A DNA stretch of 33,529 bases, from NCBI GenBank assembly GCA_905233425.1, contig CAJOEC010000059.1:1-33529 (forward strand), given 5' to 3'. Made by a program: the position numbers and the translations under genes. Under the pieces are notes generated by a model. The model did no database searches. It worked only from the letters and a program-made list of their open reading frames with translations, and was not told the origin of the DNA. This document shows positions 1-8,333 of this stretch, one piece after another; position 1 is the stretch's first letter, and each line of letters begins with the position of its first letter. The stretch comes from an uncultured Prevotella sp. (GTDB taxonomy: Bacteria > Bacteroidota > Bacteroidia > Bacteroidales > Bacteroidaceae).

Positions 1-19
1 TATCGTATGTTTCCGCAGA

Positions 20-225
20 ACGGCCTGAAAGGCCAGCAAGCTGTCAGCCCAGGGCAGCGCCCTGGGTATGATGACAGGGTTATCGTCGCCCTGAAAGGGC
101 AAAAGCCTTGGACGGAGGCGATGCCTCCTACTCATTCTTTTGCCCCTACAGGGCGTGGGTTGTGTACTCATGCCTACCCAGGGCGCTGCCCTGGGCTGAC
201 TGTTCTTTGCCCCTTCGGGGCGTGG
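20..225. repeat. Cluster of short GC-rich hairpins
   Basis: A run of small inverted repeats without a convincing gene. Palindromes of the form GCCC-loop-GGGC occur at about 22-34, 88-100, 142-153 and 209-220. The near-palindrome around 45-68 (core CCCAGGGCAGCGCCCTGGG) is repeated in inverted orientation at about 175-199, so the segment can also fold on itself. An 87-codon open frame crosses it (7-270), but its composition is set by the palindromes and I do not think it is a gene. A similar hairpin cluster lies at 26097-26230. Confidence 0.7.
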
Positions 226-267
226 TCAAGCACACATAATCGTACCGACTTATTTTTTATAATCACC

Positions 268-312
268 TAAAGTCTAAAGTCTGAAGTCAAAAATCTAAAG
301 TCAAAAATCTGG
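268..312. repeat. Short tandem array (AAGTCTA-like unit)
   Basis: Degenerate tandem copies of a 7-8 bp unit related to AAGTCTAA and AAAAATCT lie immediately before the glycosyltransferase start. It is one of several such arrays in the window, each with a different unit sequence. No promoter motif is evident between it and the gene. Confidence 0.6.
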
Positions 313-319
313 TTTCCAA

Positions 320-1183
320 ATGAGAGTGATATGTGACGCCCCTGGACAGACGTGCAACCGTCTGTGGACATACGTCGCCACCGTGGCGCGGTGCATAGCC
401 GAGCACAGGCGCATGGCGATAATATTCTTCGACTGGACAATAGAGGACTTCCCCAACCTCCTCCACTGTCCGTTCATCTGGTTCCCGCTGTGGCATAAAT
501 GGTACTTGGAGCGCGGCAACGGGTGGAACAACTACAAGGGCCTGACATGGAAGGTGACCCACAGCAAGGCCTGGAACCGCTTGTTCCGCATCCTCGGATT
601 CACCAAGGGCTGGGACACCATGACCGACGCACGCTATCTGGCACAGACGAAGGACGAGCTGCGCCGCATCTTCGCACCAAGGGAGGACATCACCAATAAA
701 GCTGAACAGTTCATAGCCCGGATAAGAAAAGACCACGACCTCGTCATAGGCATACACATACGCCACGGCGACTACAAGACCTTCGTCCACGGGCGTTTCT
801 TTTACACCCTCGAGGAATACCACCAGTTCATGCTCAGGCTGCGCGACGCCTTCCCCGGACAGCGACCAGCATTCTTCATCAGCAGCAACGTGGCATTCTC
901 AACAGACATCTTCACCGGCTGCGACTGCTACCGTTTCGACAACGAGCCGTCGGGCGACATCCTCGACCTCCACACCCTGTCGCTGTGCGACAAGATTGTA
1001 GGTCCCTGGAGCACCTACAGCCGCTGGGCATCGTTCATAGCCGATGTGCCCCTGTGTTATCTTAAAAGCAAGGACCAGACATTCTCCCCCGACAGTTTCT
1101 CGGTCATCACCGACTTCTACCATTTCCAGAACGGCGAGAGCACCATCAACTTCTGGCTGAAGAGAGGCGAATATGCCGAATAA
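320..1183 (+). CDS. GT11-like (fucosyltransferase-type) glycosyltransferase
   Basis: A 287-residue protein that looks like a GT-B sugar transferase of the alpha-1,2-fucosyltransferase (GT11) type, expected to act in the cytoplasm on a surface glycan precursor. The visible signatures are an N-terminal GQTCNRLW segment in the place of the GT11 LGNQMFQ loop, the central IGIHIRHGDY matching the HxRRGDY nucleotide-sugar motif, and IVGPWSTYSRWASFI matching the C-terminal SNSTFSWWxAW motif. Its length fits the family. It has no signal peptide or membrane segment. The ATG at 320 has no clear ribosome site, as is common in Bacteroidetes. No other polysaccharide genes are beside it, so it looks like an isolated transferase. 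Donor and acceptor cannot be read from sequence; another O-fucosyltransferase-like family remains possible. Confidence 0.65.
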   Translation: MRVICDAPGQTCNRLWTYVATVARCIAEHRRMAIIFFDWTIEDFPNLLHCPFIWFPLWHKWYLERGNGWNNYKGLTWKVTHSKAWNRLFRILGFTKGWDTMTDARYLAQTKDELRRIFAPREDITNKAEQFIARIRKDHDLVIGIHIRHGDYKTFVHGRFFYTLEEYHQFMLRLRDAFPGQRPAFFISSNVAFSTDIFTGCDCYRFDNEPSGDILDLHTLSLCDKIVGPWSTYSRWASFIADVPLCYLKSKDQTFSPDSFSVITDFYHFQNGESTINFWLKRGEYAE

Positions 1184-1225
1184 GGAACCTGCAGCCCGTG
1201 TCTCTGCCAAAATCGTCTCCAACAT

Positions 1226-1336
1226 GCCAAAAAGTCAGCCCGGCGAAGACTTCCAGTTCGCGCCGTGCGAACTCCCAGTTCGCGCCGGGCGGACTCCCAG
1301 TTCGCCCGGCGCGAACTTTTTGGGCCTCCCAAGCCC
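1226..1336. repeat. Four-unit 22-bp palindromic array, left copy
   Basis: Four tandem units of 22 bp, each an imperfect palindrome with ends AGTTCGC and GCGAACT, are bordered by an A-run on the left and a T-run on the right. The array is followed by GGGCCTCCCAAGCCC. An inverted copy with the same four-unit layout and the same flank lies at 33408-33515. The A- and T-runs make it look like a two-way terminator or a REP-like element. It lies just after the glycosyltransferase stop. Confidence 0.8.
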
Positions 1337-1340
1337 TTCA

Positions 1341-1400
1341 CGGGTCATGGGGACAGGCACTTGACCCAGGGCCGGGTCAAGTGCCTGTCCCCATAACCCG
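1341..1400. repeat. Long perfect hairpin, 21-bp stem
   Basis: Bases 1347-1367 are the exact reverse complement of 1374-1394, with a six-base loop. After one mismatch the stem extends outwards by five pairs (CGGGT with ACCCG). The stem contains GGGGACAGGCACTTGACCC. There is no T-run after it, so it is not a typical intrinsic terminator. It resembles dispersed REP-type hairpins, but that identity is an inference. Confidence 0.85.
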
Positions 1401-1453
1401 CGACCAGATTGTCATCGACAAAAGGGGCGAGACTCAATGAAATGCAAATAAAT

Positions 1454-1485
1454 TTTGTAGTTTGCGGGAAATGTAGTAAATTTGC
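1454..1485 (+). promoter_or_regulatory. Bacteroidetes-type promoter for the ATPase gene
   Basis: TTTTG at 1454-1458 is followed after 19 bases by TAAATTTG at 1478-1485, matching the -33/-7 consensus of Bacteroidetes sigma-ABfr promoters. The start codon is 26 bases downstream. Confidence 0.65.
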
Positions 1486-1511
1486 ACGCGAATTAGCTAA
1501 CACAAGAGAAT

Positions 1512-3191
1512 ATGGGTACTTACATCGATTTGGGCAACGACGGGTTTGCCTCCGACAAGACAGGAACCTACGTTGACAAGACGGGCCTGATAGCAGTGGT
1601 AAACAAAACGATTAACACTAAGGAACGCTACAGCTGCGTTTCGCGCTGCCGCCGCTTTGGCAAGTCGATGGCGGCACGTATGCTGCAGGCCTACTACGAC
1701 CGGTCGTGCGACTCGCGCAGCCTCTTCGACGGCCTCGAAATAGCGGGCGACCCCACGTTTGAGGAGCACCTGAACAAATATCCAGTCATCTTCCTCGACG
1801 TGACCAACTTCACCACACGAGACATACCACGCACAGAGTTGGTGCCAGTCATTCAACAGGAACTAAAGGAGGAAGTGCTTTCACTTTTCCCGAAAGTAAC
1901 GGCCAGTCAAACAGATGACCTAATGGCTGTGCTGGTGAAAGTCTGCAGCCTCTACAAAGAGAAATTCATCTTCATCATCGACGAGTGGGATGCCATACTG
2001 CGGGAATTAAGACCCACCCCCCAGCCCCTCCCTGTGGGGAGGGGAGTAGTCACCTCTGATACAGAAAACTCTGACGGCAAGTCTATATACTCCCCTCCCT
2101 CACAGGGAGGGGTCGGGGGAGGGTCTTATAATCGCTATTCGAACTTCCTGCGCCGTCTCTTCAAGGGCAGTAACACCACGCAGGTGTTCGCCGCCGTCTA
2201 TATGACTGGCATACTGCCCATCAAAAAGTATAACACGGAGTCGGCATTAAACAACTTTATTGAATACTCCGTGGTGAAACCCGGCGATATGGCCCGTTAC
2301 TTCGGTTTCACCAAAGACGAGGTGAGGATGCTGGCTGCTGACCATGGTCTGAACTTCGACGAACTGGAGAAATGGTACGACGGCTACCAGATAGGCGACG
2401 AGCCATCGATGTTCAACCCCAACAGCGTGATGATGGCCATACGTGAGAAATGGTGCGAAAGCTACTGGGGCCGCACTGGTGCATACGACAACCTGGCGGG
2501 CTACATCCGCCGCAACTACGACGGGCTGAAGGATGACATCATCGACATGCTTGGCGGGGGGAGTGTGCCTGTGAACATTACGAAGTTCCAGAACGACATG
2601 GCGGAGGTGACGGGCAAGGACGACGTGCTGACCGTGCTCATCCATTTAGGCTACCTCGGCTATGACAGGCGCAGCCTTCATTGCTACGTGCCCAACTATG
2701 AGGTGAGCTTAGAGTTGAAGAATGCCGTGGAGGACACGGGTTGGACTAATGTGGTACAGGCGCTACAACAGTCGCAAAAGCTGCTCGACGCCACCCTCGC
2801 CGGCAATTCGACAGCCGTGGCACAAGCCGTGGACGCGGCCCACGACGAGAACACTAGCATCCTGTCGTATAACGACGAGAACTCGCTGGCCTGCGTGCTC
2901 AGCATTGCCTTCTACAGCGCACGCGGCTCCTACCACATACACCGTGAGTTCCCGACGGGCAAGGGCTATGCCGACCTGGTGATGATACCCCGCAAGAACG
3001 AGGACAAGCCCGCCCTCGTCATTGAACTGAAAAGCAACCGTGGAGCCAAGGCTGCCATCAGCCAGATACGGCGCAAAGAGTATCCTGCAAAGATTGCGGA
3101 ATACACCGGACAAATACTTCTCGTGGGAATCAACTACGACAAGAAAAAGAAACGCCACACCTGCCGCATAGAAAAATGGGAGAAGGAATAG
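1512..3191 (+). CDS. AAA-ATPase-like protein with PD-(D/E)XK nuclease domain
   Basis: This 559-residue protein has the two-domain layout of the common Bacteroidetes and Firmicutes family AAA-ATPase_like plus PDDEXK_9. The N-terminal ATPase carries the family's altered P-loop CRRFGKS (about residues 46-52) and a Walker B strand FIFIIDEWDA (about 152-161). The C-terminal nuclease fold shows GYADLVMIP and ALVIELKSN (about 485-509), giving the D...ExK arrangement. The biological role of the family is unknown; defence or mobile-element functions have been proposed. It has its own promoter and no operon partner. About 39 residues (167-205) are encoded by a palindromic repeat inserted in frame just after Walker B; without it the length would be about 520, typical of the family. 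Confidence 0.85.
   Translation: MGTYIDLGNDGFASDKTGTYVDKTGLIAVVNKTINTKERYSCVSRCRRFGKSMAARMLQAYYDRSCDSRSLFDGLEIAGDPTFEEHLNKYPVIFLDVTNFTTRDIPRTELVPVIQQELKEEVLSLFPKVTASQTDDLMAVLVKVCSLYKEKFIFIIDEWDAILRELRPTPQPLPVGRGVVTSDTENSDGKSIYSPPSQGGVGGGSYNRYSNFLRRLFKGSNTTQVFAAVYMTGILPIKKYNTESALNNFIEYSVVKPGDMARYFGFTKDEVRMLAADHGLNFDELEKWYDGYQIGDEPSMFNPNSVMMAIREKWCESYWGRTGAYDNLAGYIRRNYDGLKDDIIDMLGGGSVPVNITKFQNDMAEVTGKDDVLTVLIHLGYLGYDRRSLHCYVPNYEVSLELKNAVEDTGWTNVVQALQQSQKLLDATLAGNSTAVAQAVDAAHDENTSILSYNDENSLACVLSIAFYSARGSYHIHREFPTGKGYADLVMIPRKNEDKPALVIELKSNRGAKAAISQIRRKEYPAKIAEYTGQILLVGINYDKKKKRHTCRIEKWEKE
2010..2126. repeat. 117-bp palindromic element inside the ATPase gene
   Basis: The two ends are inverted repeats of each other: AGACCC with GGGTCT, then GCCCCTCCCTGT with ACAGGGAGGGG, then the GGGAG region. 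The middle is AT-richer. It is closely similar to 8992-9107 inside ileS. It is translated without a stop as PLPVGRGV...IYSPPSQGG and is exactly 39 codons long here. Confidence 0.9.
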
Positions 3192-3258
3192 TGCCTACAG
3201 TCACGGTGTGAATTGTAACATAATAAATCTGAAAAAAGGCGAAAAACGCTCTAAATAA

Positions 3259-3290
3259 TTGTGTATTAAAGAAAAAAATGCGTAATTTTG
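3259..3290 (+). promoter_or_regulatory. Bacteroidetes-type promoter for the his genes
   Basis: TTG at 3259-3261 is followed after 21 bases by TAATTTTG at 3283-3290. The hisG start is about 30 bases downstream. No attenuator-like histidine-rich leader peptide is visible. Confidence 0.7.
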
Positions 3291-3321
3291 CACCCAAAAA
3301 CAAAAAACAAGGAAAAACAAA

Positions 3322-4173
3322 ATGTTAAGAATTGCCGTACAATCGAAAGGCCGTCTCTACGACGACACCATGAAGCTGCTCAGCGAGGCCGACATCAAGG
3401 TCAGCGCCACAAAGCGCACACTACTGGTTAGCGCAAGCAATTTCCCACTTGAGGTGCTCTATCTGCGCGACGACGACATACCACAGAGCGTGGCCACAGG
3501 CGTGGCCGACATCGGCGTGGTGGGTGAGAACGAGTATGTGGAGCGTGGGGCTGAGGCCGACATAGTGTCGAGGCTGGGCTTCAGCCGCTGCCGCCTGTCG
3601 CTTGCCATCCCCAAGGACATCGACTACCCCGGACTGCAATGGTTCGAGGGAAAGACAATAGCAACGAGCTATCCAGTGATACTTGATAAGTTCCTGAAAG
3701 ACAATGGCGTGAATGCGTCAGTCCACATCATTACAGGAAGCGTGGAGATAAGTCCGGGCATAGGTCTGGCCGATGCAATATTCGACATTGTGAGCAGCGG
3801 CTCGACACTCGTCAGCAACAACCTGCGCGAGGTGGAGGCCGTCATGCAGAGCGAGGCACTTCTCATAGGCCACCACGGAATGTCTGAGGAGAAACGCGCA
3901 ATCCTCGACCAGATGCTCTTCCGCTTCGAGGCCGTCCGTCAGGCAGAGGACAAAAAATATGTGCGCATGAACGCCCCGAAGGCTAGGCTGCAGGAAATCA
4001 TTGAGGTGCTGCCAGGACTGAAAAGCCCCACGATAATACCTCTGGCCGACAGCGAGTGGTGCTCGGTGCACACGGTTCTCGAAGACAAACGGTTCTGGGA
4101 GATAATAGGACAGCTGAAGAACCTCGGCGCACAGGGAATACTGGTCACGCCGATAGAGAAAATGATATTGTAA
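3322..4173 (+). CDS. hisG: ATP phosphoribosyltransferase, long form
   Basis: HisG joins ATP and PRPP to make phosphoribosyl-ATP, the first step of histidine synthesis in the cytoplasm. The start MLRIAVQSKGRL and the PRPP-binding stretch GLADAIFDIVSSGSTL (about residues 149-164) are typical. At 283 residues it is the long, self-sufficient form with a C-terminal ACT-like regulatory domain (about 210-283, including EWCSVHTVLED), so no HisZ partner is needed and feedback inhibition by histidine is expected. It heads hisG-hisD-hisC and has a promoter directly upstream. hisD begins two bases after its stop. Confidence 0.97.
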   Translation: MLRIAVQSKGRLYDDTMKLLSEADIKVSATKRTLLVSASNFPLEVLYLRDDDIPQSVATGVADIGVVGENEYVERGAEADIVSRLGFSRCRLSLAIPKDIDYPGLQWFEGKTIATSYPVILDKFLKDNGVNASVHIITGSVEISPGIGLADAIFDIVSSGSTLVSNNLREVEAVMQSEALLIGHHGMSEEKRAILDQMLFRFEAVRQAEDKKYVRMNAPKARLQEIIEVLPGLKSPTIIPLADSEWCSVHTVLEDKRFWEIIGQLKNLGAQGILVTPIEKMIL

Positions 4174-4175
4174 CT

Positions 4176-5414
4176 ATGAAGATATACAGAAACCCGGGAC
4201 ATGAGGAGTGGGCAGAGATAACAGCCCGCCCACACTTGGACACACGACAGCTTGAGGCTACTGTGGCGGGTGTGCTGGCCGACGTAAAGGAACGCGGCGA
4301 CGAGGCCGTCATGGACTATGAGGAACGTTTCGACCACGTGAGGCTCTCGTCGTTAGCCGTAACAAAGGAGGAAATGGACGAGGCGGAAGCTGTAGTTCCG
4401 CAAGAGCTGAAAGATGCCATAGAATTGGCTCACAATAACATACGCCGTTTCCATGAGGCACAGTTCTTCGCCCCGATAAAGGTGGAAGTTGCTCCTGGCG
4501 TGGTGTGCTCACAGCGCAGCCTTCCCATAGAGAAAGTGGGCCTTTACATACCCGGCGGCACCGCCCCGCTCTTCTCCACCGTGCTCATGCTGGCCACGCC
4601 GGCACAGTTGGCCGGATGCAAGGAGACAGTGCTGTGCACCCCCCCCGACCGCCAAGGCCGGGTGAACCCCGCCATACTCGTGGCAGCACGCACGGCGGGT
4701 GTCAGCCGAGTGTTCAAGGCTGGTGGCGTGCAGGCCATCGGAGCCATGGCCTACGGCACAGAGACAGTACCCAAGGTGTACAAGATTTTCGGTCCGGGAA
4801 ACCAGTATGTCATGGCAGCCAAGCAACAGGTGTCGCTCGGCGACGTGGCCATCGACATGCCCGCAGGCCCCAGCGAGGTTTGCGTCATAGCCGACGAGAC
4901 GGCCAACGCAGCCTTCGTGGCCGCCGACCTGCTGTCGCAAGCCGAGCATGGCATCGACTCGCAAGTGCTGCTCATAACCACTCATGAGGGGCTGCCACGC
5001 AAGGACATTGCAGCACAGGCACTTGCCAACAGCCGACTGGTATTAGTGAAGAGCAAGGACGAGGCTATGGAGCTGTCGAATGCCTACGCCCCTGAACACC
5101 TCATCATACAGACCAGCGACTGGTTGGTGATGGCTGGGAAAGTGGTCAATGCGGGCAGCGTGTTCCTCGGAGAATATGCCTGCGAGAGCGCCGGCGACTA
5201 TGCCAGCGGCACAAACCACACGCTGCCCACCCACGGATATGCCACAGCATACAGCGGTGTGAACCTCGACAGTTTCTGCCGCAAGATAACATTCCAGCGG
5301 CTAACTCCCGAAGGCGTGATGGACATTGGGCCTGCGGTGGAGACCATGGCCGAAGCCGAGCAGCTGATGGCCCACAAAAATGCAATGACTCTGAGAATAA
5401 ATTCACTAAGATGA
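4176..5414 (+). CDS. hisD: Histidinol dehydrogenase
   Basis: HisD oxidises L-histidinol to L-histidine in two NAD-dependent steps, using bound zinc. I chose the ATG at 4176 ([12 protein letters not shown]), two bases after the hisG stop; the reading frame is open further upstream but only inside hisG. This gives 412 residues, near the usual 420-430. Family signatures are [43 protein letters not shown] (containing the catalytic and zinc-ligand Q/H residues) and [13 protein letters not shown]. Its stop overlaps the hisC start in an ATGA, indicating translational coupling. Confidence 0.97.
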   Translation: MKIYRNPGHEEWAEITARPHLDTRQLEATVAGVLADVKERGDEAVMDYEERFDHVRLSSLAVTKEEMDEAEAVVPQELKDAIELAHNNIRRFHEAQFFAPIKVEVAPGVVCSQRSLPIEKVGLYIPGGTAPLFSTVLMLATPAQLAGCKETVLCTPPDRQGRVNPAILVAARTAGVSRVFKAGGVQAIGAMAYGTETVPKVYKIFGPGNQYVMAAKQQVSLGDVAIDMPAGPSEVCVIADETANAAFVAADLLSQAEHGIDSQVLLITTHEGLPRKDIAAQALANSRLVLVKSKDEAMELSNAYAPEHLIIQTSDWLVMAGKVVNAGSVFLGEYACESAGDYASGTNHTLPTHGYATAYSGVNLDSFCRKITFQRLTPEGVMDIGPAVETMAEAEQLMAHKNAMTLRINSLR

Positions 5415-6451
5415 AACCACTAAAAGAACTGGTCCGCCCAAACATACTGAAGCTGAAACCATACAGTAGTGCCCGAAACGAATATTCCGGACATGCTGCC
5501 CATGTGTTCCTTGATGCCAACGAGAACCCCTACAACGGGCCGTTGAACCGCTACCCCGACCCTCTGCAGACGGAACTGAAGAATAAGATTGCCGAGGTGA
5601 AGGGCATACCGGCGGAATACACCTTCTTAGGCAACGGCAGCGACGAGGCCATCGACCTTCCCTACCGCATATTCTGCCGTCCGGGCGTGGACAACGTGGT
5701 GGCCATAGAACCGACATACGGCATGTACCGCGTATGTGCCGACATCAACGACGTGGAGTACCGCCCGGTGATGCTCGACGAGCATTACCAGATGGATGCC
5801 GACAAGCTGCTTGCCGCCTGCGACAAGAACACAAAAATAATATGGATATGCAGTCCCAACAACCCCACAGGCAACAGCATGGACCGCAAGGCGATAGAGA
5901 AAGTGCTGACGAAATTCGACGGCATAGTGATTGTCGACGAGGCTTACAGCGATTTCTCGCGTGAGCGTCCACTGCGCTACGAGCTGTTGAAATATCCCAA
6001 TCTGATAGTCCTCAACACTATGAGCAAGGCGTGGGCGTCGGCAGCGATACGCCTTGGCATGGCATTCGCTTCGAAAGAGATCATCGCGTTGATGAACAAT
6101 GTGAAGTACCCCTACAACGTGAACCAGCTGACACAGCTGCAGGCCCTGAAGGTGTTAGGCGAAAAGGCCGACGTGGAGCGATGGGTGAGACTGATACTCC
6201 AAGAGCGCGGACGCATGGTTGAGGCATTCAGCCAGTTGCCCCTGTGCGAGAAAGTGTTTCCAACAGACGCCAACTTCTTCCTCGCCCGGGTCAGCGACGC
6301 GCAACGCATCTACGACTATTTGGTGGAGCGCGGCATAATAGTGAGAAACAGGACGAGGGTGCAGCTGTGCAACAACTGTCTGCGCATAACCATCGGCACG
6401 CGAAACGAGAACAACGAACTCATCGGTGCACTGAGGCAGTTCAATGCGTAA
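5411..6451 (+). CDS. hisC: Histidinol-phosphate aminotransferase
   Basis: HisC is a pyridoxal-phosphate enzyme that transfers an amino group from glutamate to imidazole-acetol phosphate. The protein has 346 residues, the usual length. It shows [11 protein letters not shown] near the N-terminus, SPNNPTGN in the middle, IVDEAYSDF, and MSKAW, where K206 should hold the cofactor; the phosphate-binding R follows in AAIRLG. The start overlaps the hisD stop by four bases. In many Bacteroidetes hisB follows hisC; here recJ follows, so hisB and the remaining pathway genes must be elsewhere. Confidence 0.96.
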   Translation: MKPLKELVRPNILKLKPYSSARNEYSGHAAHVFLDANENPYNGPLNRYPDPLQTELKNKIAEVKGIPAEYTFLGNGSDEAIDLPYRIFCRPGVDNVVAIEPTYGMYRVCADINDVEYRPVMLDEHYQMDADKLLAACDKNTKIIWICSPNNPTGNSMDRKAIEKVLTKFDGIVIVDEAYSDFSRERPLRYELLKYPNLIVLNTMSKAWASAAIRLGMAFASKEIIALMNNVKYPYNVNQLTQLQALKVLGEKADVERWVRLILQERGRMVEAFSQLPLCEKVFPTDANFFLARVSDAQRIYDYLVERGIIVRNRTRVQLCNNCLRITIGTRNENNELIGALRQFNA

Positions 6452-6454
6452 GCG

Positions 6455-6478
6455 CCAAATCGTAAATCGTAAACTTGG
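6455..6478. repeat. Short repeat AAATCGT between hisC and recJ
   Basis: Two adjacent copies of a unit related to AAATCGTA lie in the 46-base gap between hisC and recJ. It is a small example of the tandem arrays seen at several gene junctions in the window. Confidence 0.45.
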
Positions 6479-6497
6479 AAAAAAGTAAATCTATATA

Positions 6498-8228
6498 ATG
6501 AACTTTAAATGGAATTACGAAGAACCCACGCCAGAACGACAACAGGCGGCGAAGGAACTGGCTGACAAGATAGGCATGAGTCCCATCATGGCCGAGCTGC
6601 TTCTGCTTAGGGGCATACGCACCGAGTCAGCGGCAAAACGGTTCTTCCGGCCCATGCTCAGCGAGCTTATCGACCCCTTCCTCATGAACGACATGGACGT
6701 GGCCGTGGATCGTCTGAACGACGCCATGGGACGAAAGGAGCGTATCATGGTCTACGGCGACTACGACGTGGACGGATGCACCGCCGTGGCACTGGTGTTC
6801 AAGTTTCTGCAGCAGTTCTACTCGAACATAGAGTACTACATCCCCGACCGCTACCAAGAGGGCTACGGCATCAGCAAGAAGGGGTTGGACTATGCCGCCA
6901 GCCACCAGGTGAAGCTGATTATCGTTCTCGACTGTGGCATCAAGGCCGTTGAGGAGATTGCCTACGCCAAGAGCCTCGGCATCGACTTCATCATCTGCGA
7001 CCACCATGTGCCCGACGACGAGCTTCCCGACGCCGTGGCAATACTCAACCCCAAGCGCGAAGACTCAACATACCCCTTCAAGCAACTCTGCGGTTGCGGC
7101 GTGGGGTTCAAGTTCATGCAGGCATTCGCCAAGAACAACGGAATACCGTTCTCACAGCTGATACCACTGCTCGACTTCTGCGCCGTGAGCATTGCCGCCG
7201 ACATCGTCTCGATCATGGGTGAGAACCGCATACTGGCCTTCCACGGGCTGAAACAGCTGAACCAGAACCCATCGATAGGCATGAAGGCAATTATCGAGAC
7301 ATGCGGACTGTCGGGACGTGAGATAACGATGAACGACATCATCTTCCGCATTGGGCCGCGAATCAACGCCAGCGGAAGGGTGCAGAACGGAACGGAAACC
7401 GTCGACCTGCTCGTGGAGAAGGACTTCAAGAAGGCTGTCGCCATGGCCATCCACATCAACGAGTACAACGACCAGCGACGCGACATCGACAAGCAGATGA
7501 CCGAGGAGGCAAACCAGATTGTCGAGCGCCTGGAAAGCCAGCGCCACCAGCCCGCCATAGTGCTCTACGACGAAGGATGGAAAAAGGGTGTCGTGGGAAT
7601 AGTGGCATCGAGAATGACCGAGATATACTACCGTCCGACGGTGGTGCTGTCGTGCAACAAGGAGAAAGGCCTGGCAACAGGCTCAGCCAGGAGCGTGGCC
7701 GAATATGACATATACGACGCGATAAAGTCGTGCCGCGACCTGTTGGAGAATTTCGGCGGACATCCCTACGCCGTGGGACTGACACTCAAGATTGAGAACA
7801 TACCTGAGTTCAAGCGACGTTTCCAGGAGTACGTGCAGAAGAACATTCACATTGAACAGACAGAGGCCACCCTCGACATCGAGGCTGTCATCGACTTCAA
7901 GGACATCACGAAGAAGATGCACAACGACCTGAAGAAGTTCGCCCCACACGGCCCCGACAACCCAAAACCGATGTTCTGCACAAAGGGTGTCTACGACTAC
8001 GGCACGTCGAAGGTGGTGGGAAAGCAGCAGGAGCATATAAAGCTCGAGCTGGTGGACTCACATTCGTCGAACGTGATGAACGGCATAGCATTCGGACAGA
8101 GTGAAGCCGCACGGTACATAAAGTCGAAACGCTCGTTCAACATCGTCTACACCATTGAAGATAACATTTACAAACGCAATGAACCGCAGCTACAGATAGA
8201 GGACATCAAACCGTCGGAAAGCTTATAG
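6498..8228 (+). CDS. recJ: Single-stranded-DNA-specific exonuclease RecJ
   Basis: RecJ degrades single-stranded DNA 5' to 3' in recombination and mismatch repair. The 576-residue length is typical. DHH-family motifs are in order: VYGDYDVDGCTA (about residues 82-93) and ICDHHVPD (about 167-174) for the metal site, then the DHHA1 domain, with GPRINASGR (about 286-294) between them. The C-terminus has the OB-fold region. The ATG at 6498 follows a 46-base gap after hisC, so it may be cotranscribed with the his genes; no promoter is obvious in the gap. Confidence 0.96.
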   Translation: MNFKWNYEEPTPERQQAAKELADKIGMSPIMAELLLLRGIRTESAAKRFFRPMLSELIDPFLMNDMDVAVDRLNDAMGRKERIMVYGDYDVDGCTAVALVFKFLQQFYSNIEYYIPDRYQEGYGISKKGLDYAASHQVKLIIVLDCGIKAVEEIAYAKSLGIDFIICDHHVPDDELPDAVAILNPKREDSTYPFKQLCGCGVGFKFMQAFAKNNGIPFSQLIPLLDFCAVSIAADIVSIMGENRILAFHGLKQLNQNPSIGMKAIIETCGLSGREITMNDIIFRIGPRINASGRVQNGTETVDLLVEKDFKKAVAMAIHINEYNDQRRDIDKQMTEEANQIVERLESQRHQPAIVLYDEGWKKGVVGIVASRMTEIYYRPTVVLSCNKEKGLATGSARSVAEYDIYDAIKSCRDLLENFGGHPYAVGLTLKIENIPEFKRRFQEYVQKNIHIEQTEATLDIEAVIDFKDITKKMHNDLKKFAPHGPDNPKPMFCTKGVYDYGTSKVVGKQQEHIKLELVDSHSSNVMNGIAFGQSEAARYIKSKRSFNIVYTIEDNIYKRNEPQLQIEDIKPSESL

Positions 8229-8255
8229 GCGGAAATGTTATTTTACCTTACATTT

Positions 8256-8286
8256 TTGGCTGAATAAAAAAAAATGCTTACCTTTG
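8256..8286 (+). promoter_or_regulatory. Bacteroidetes-type promoter for ileS
   Basis: TTG at 8256-8258 is followed after 20 bases by TACCTTTG at 8279-8286. The ileS start is 47 bases further on. No T-box leader is visible in the short 5' region. Confidence 0.7.
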
Positions 8287-8333
8287 CACGCTAAATTGCA
8301 AAGGGTATTAATATAATGTAAATACAATAATAT

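Noticed and set aside
7..270. 87-codon open frame on the plus strand
   Set aside because: Its sequence follows palindromic repeats and it has no family resemblance; judged an accidental frame.
1226..1336. CRISPR array
   Set aside because: The 22-bp units follow each other directly, without unique spacers, and each unit is a palindrome; there are no cas genes.
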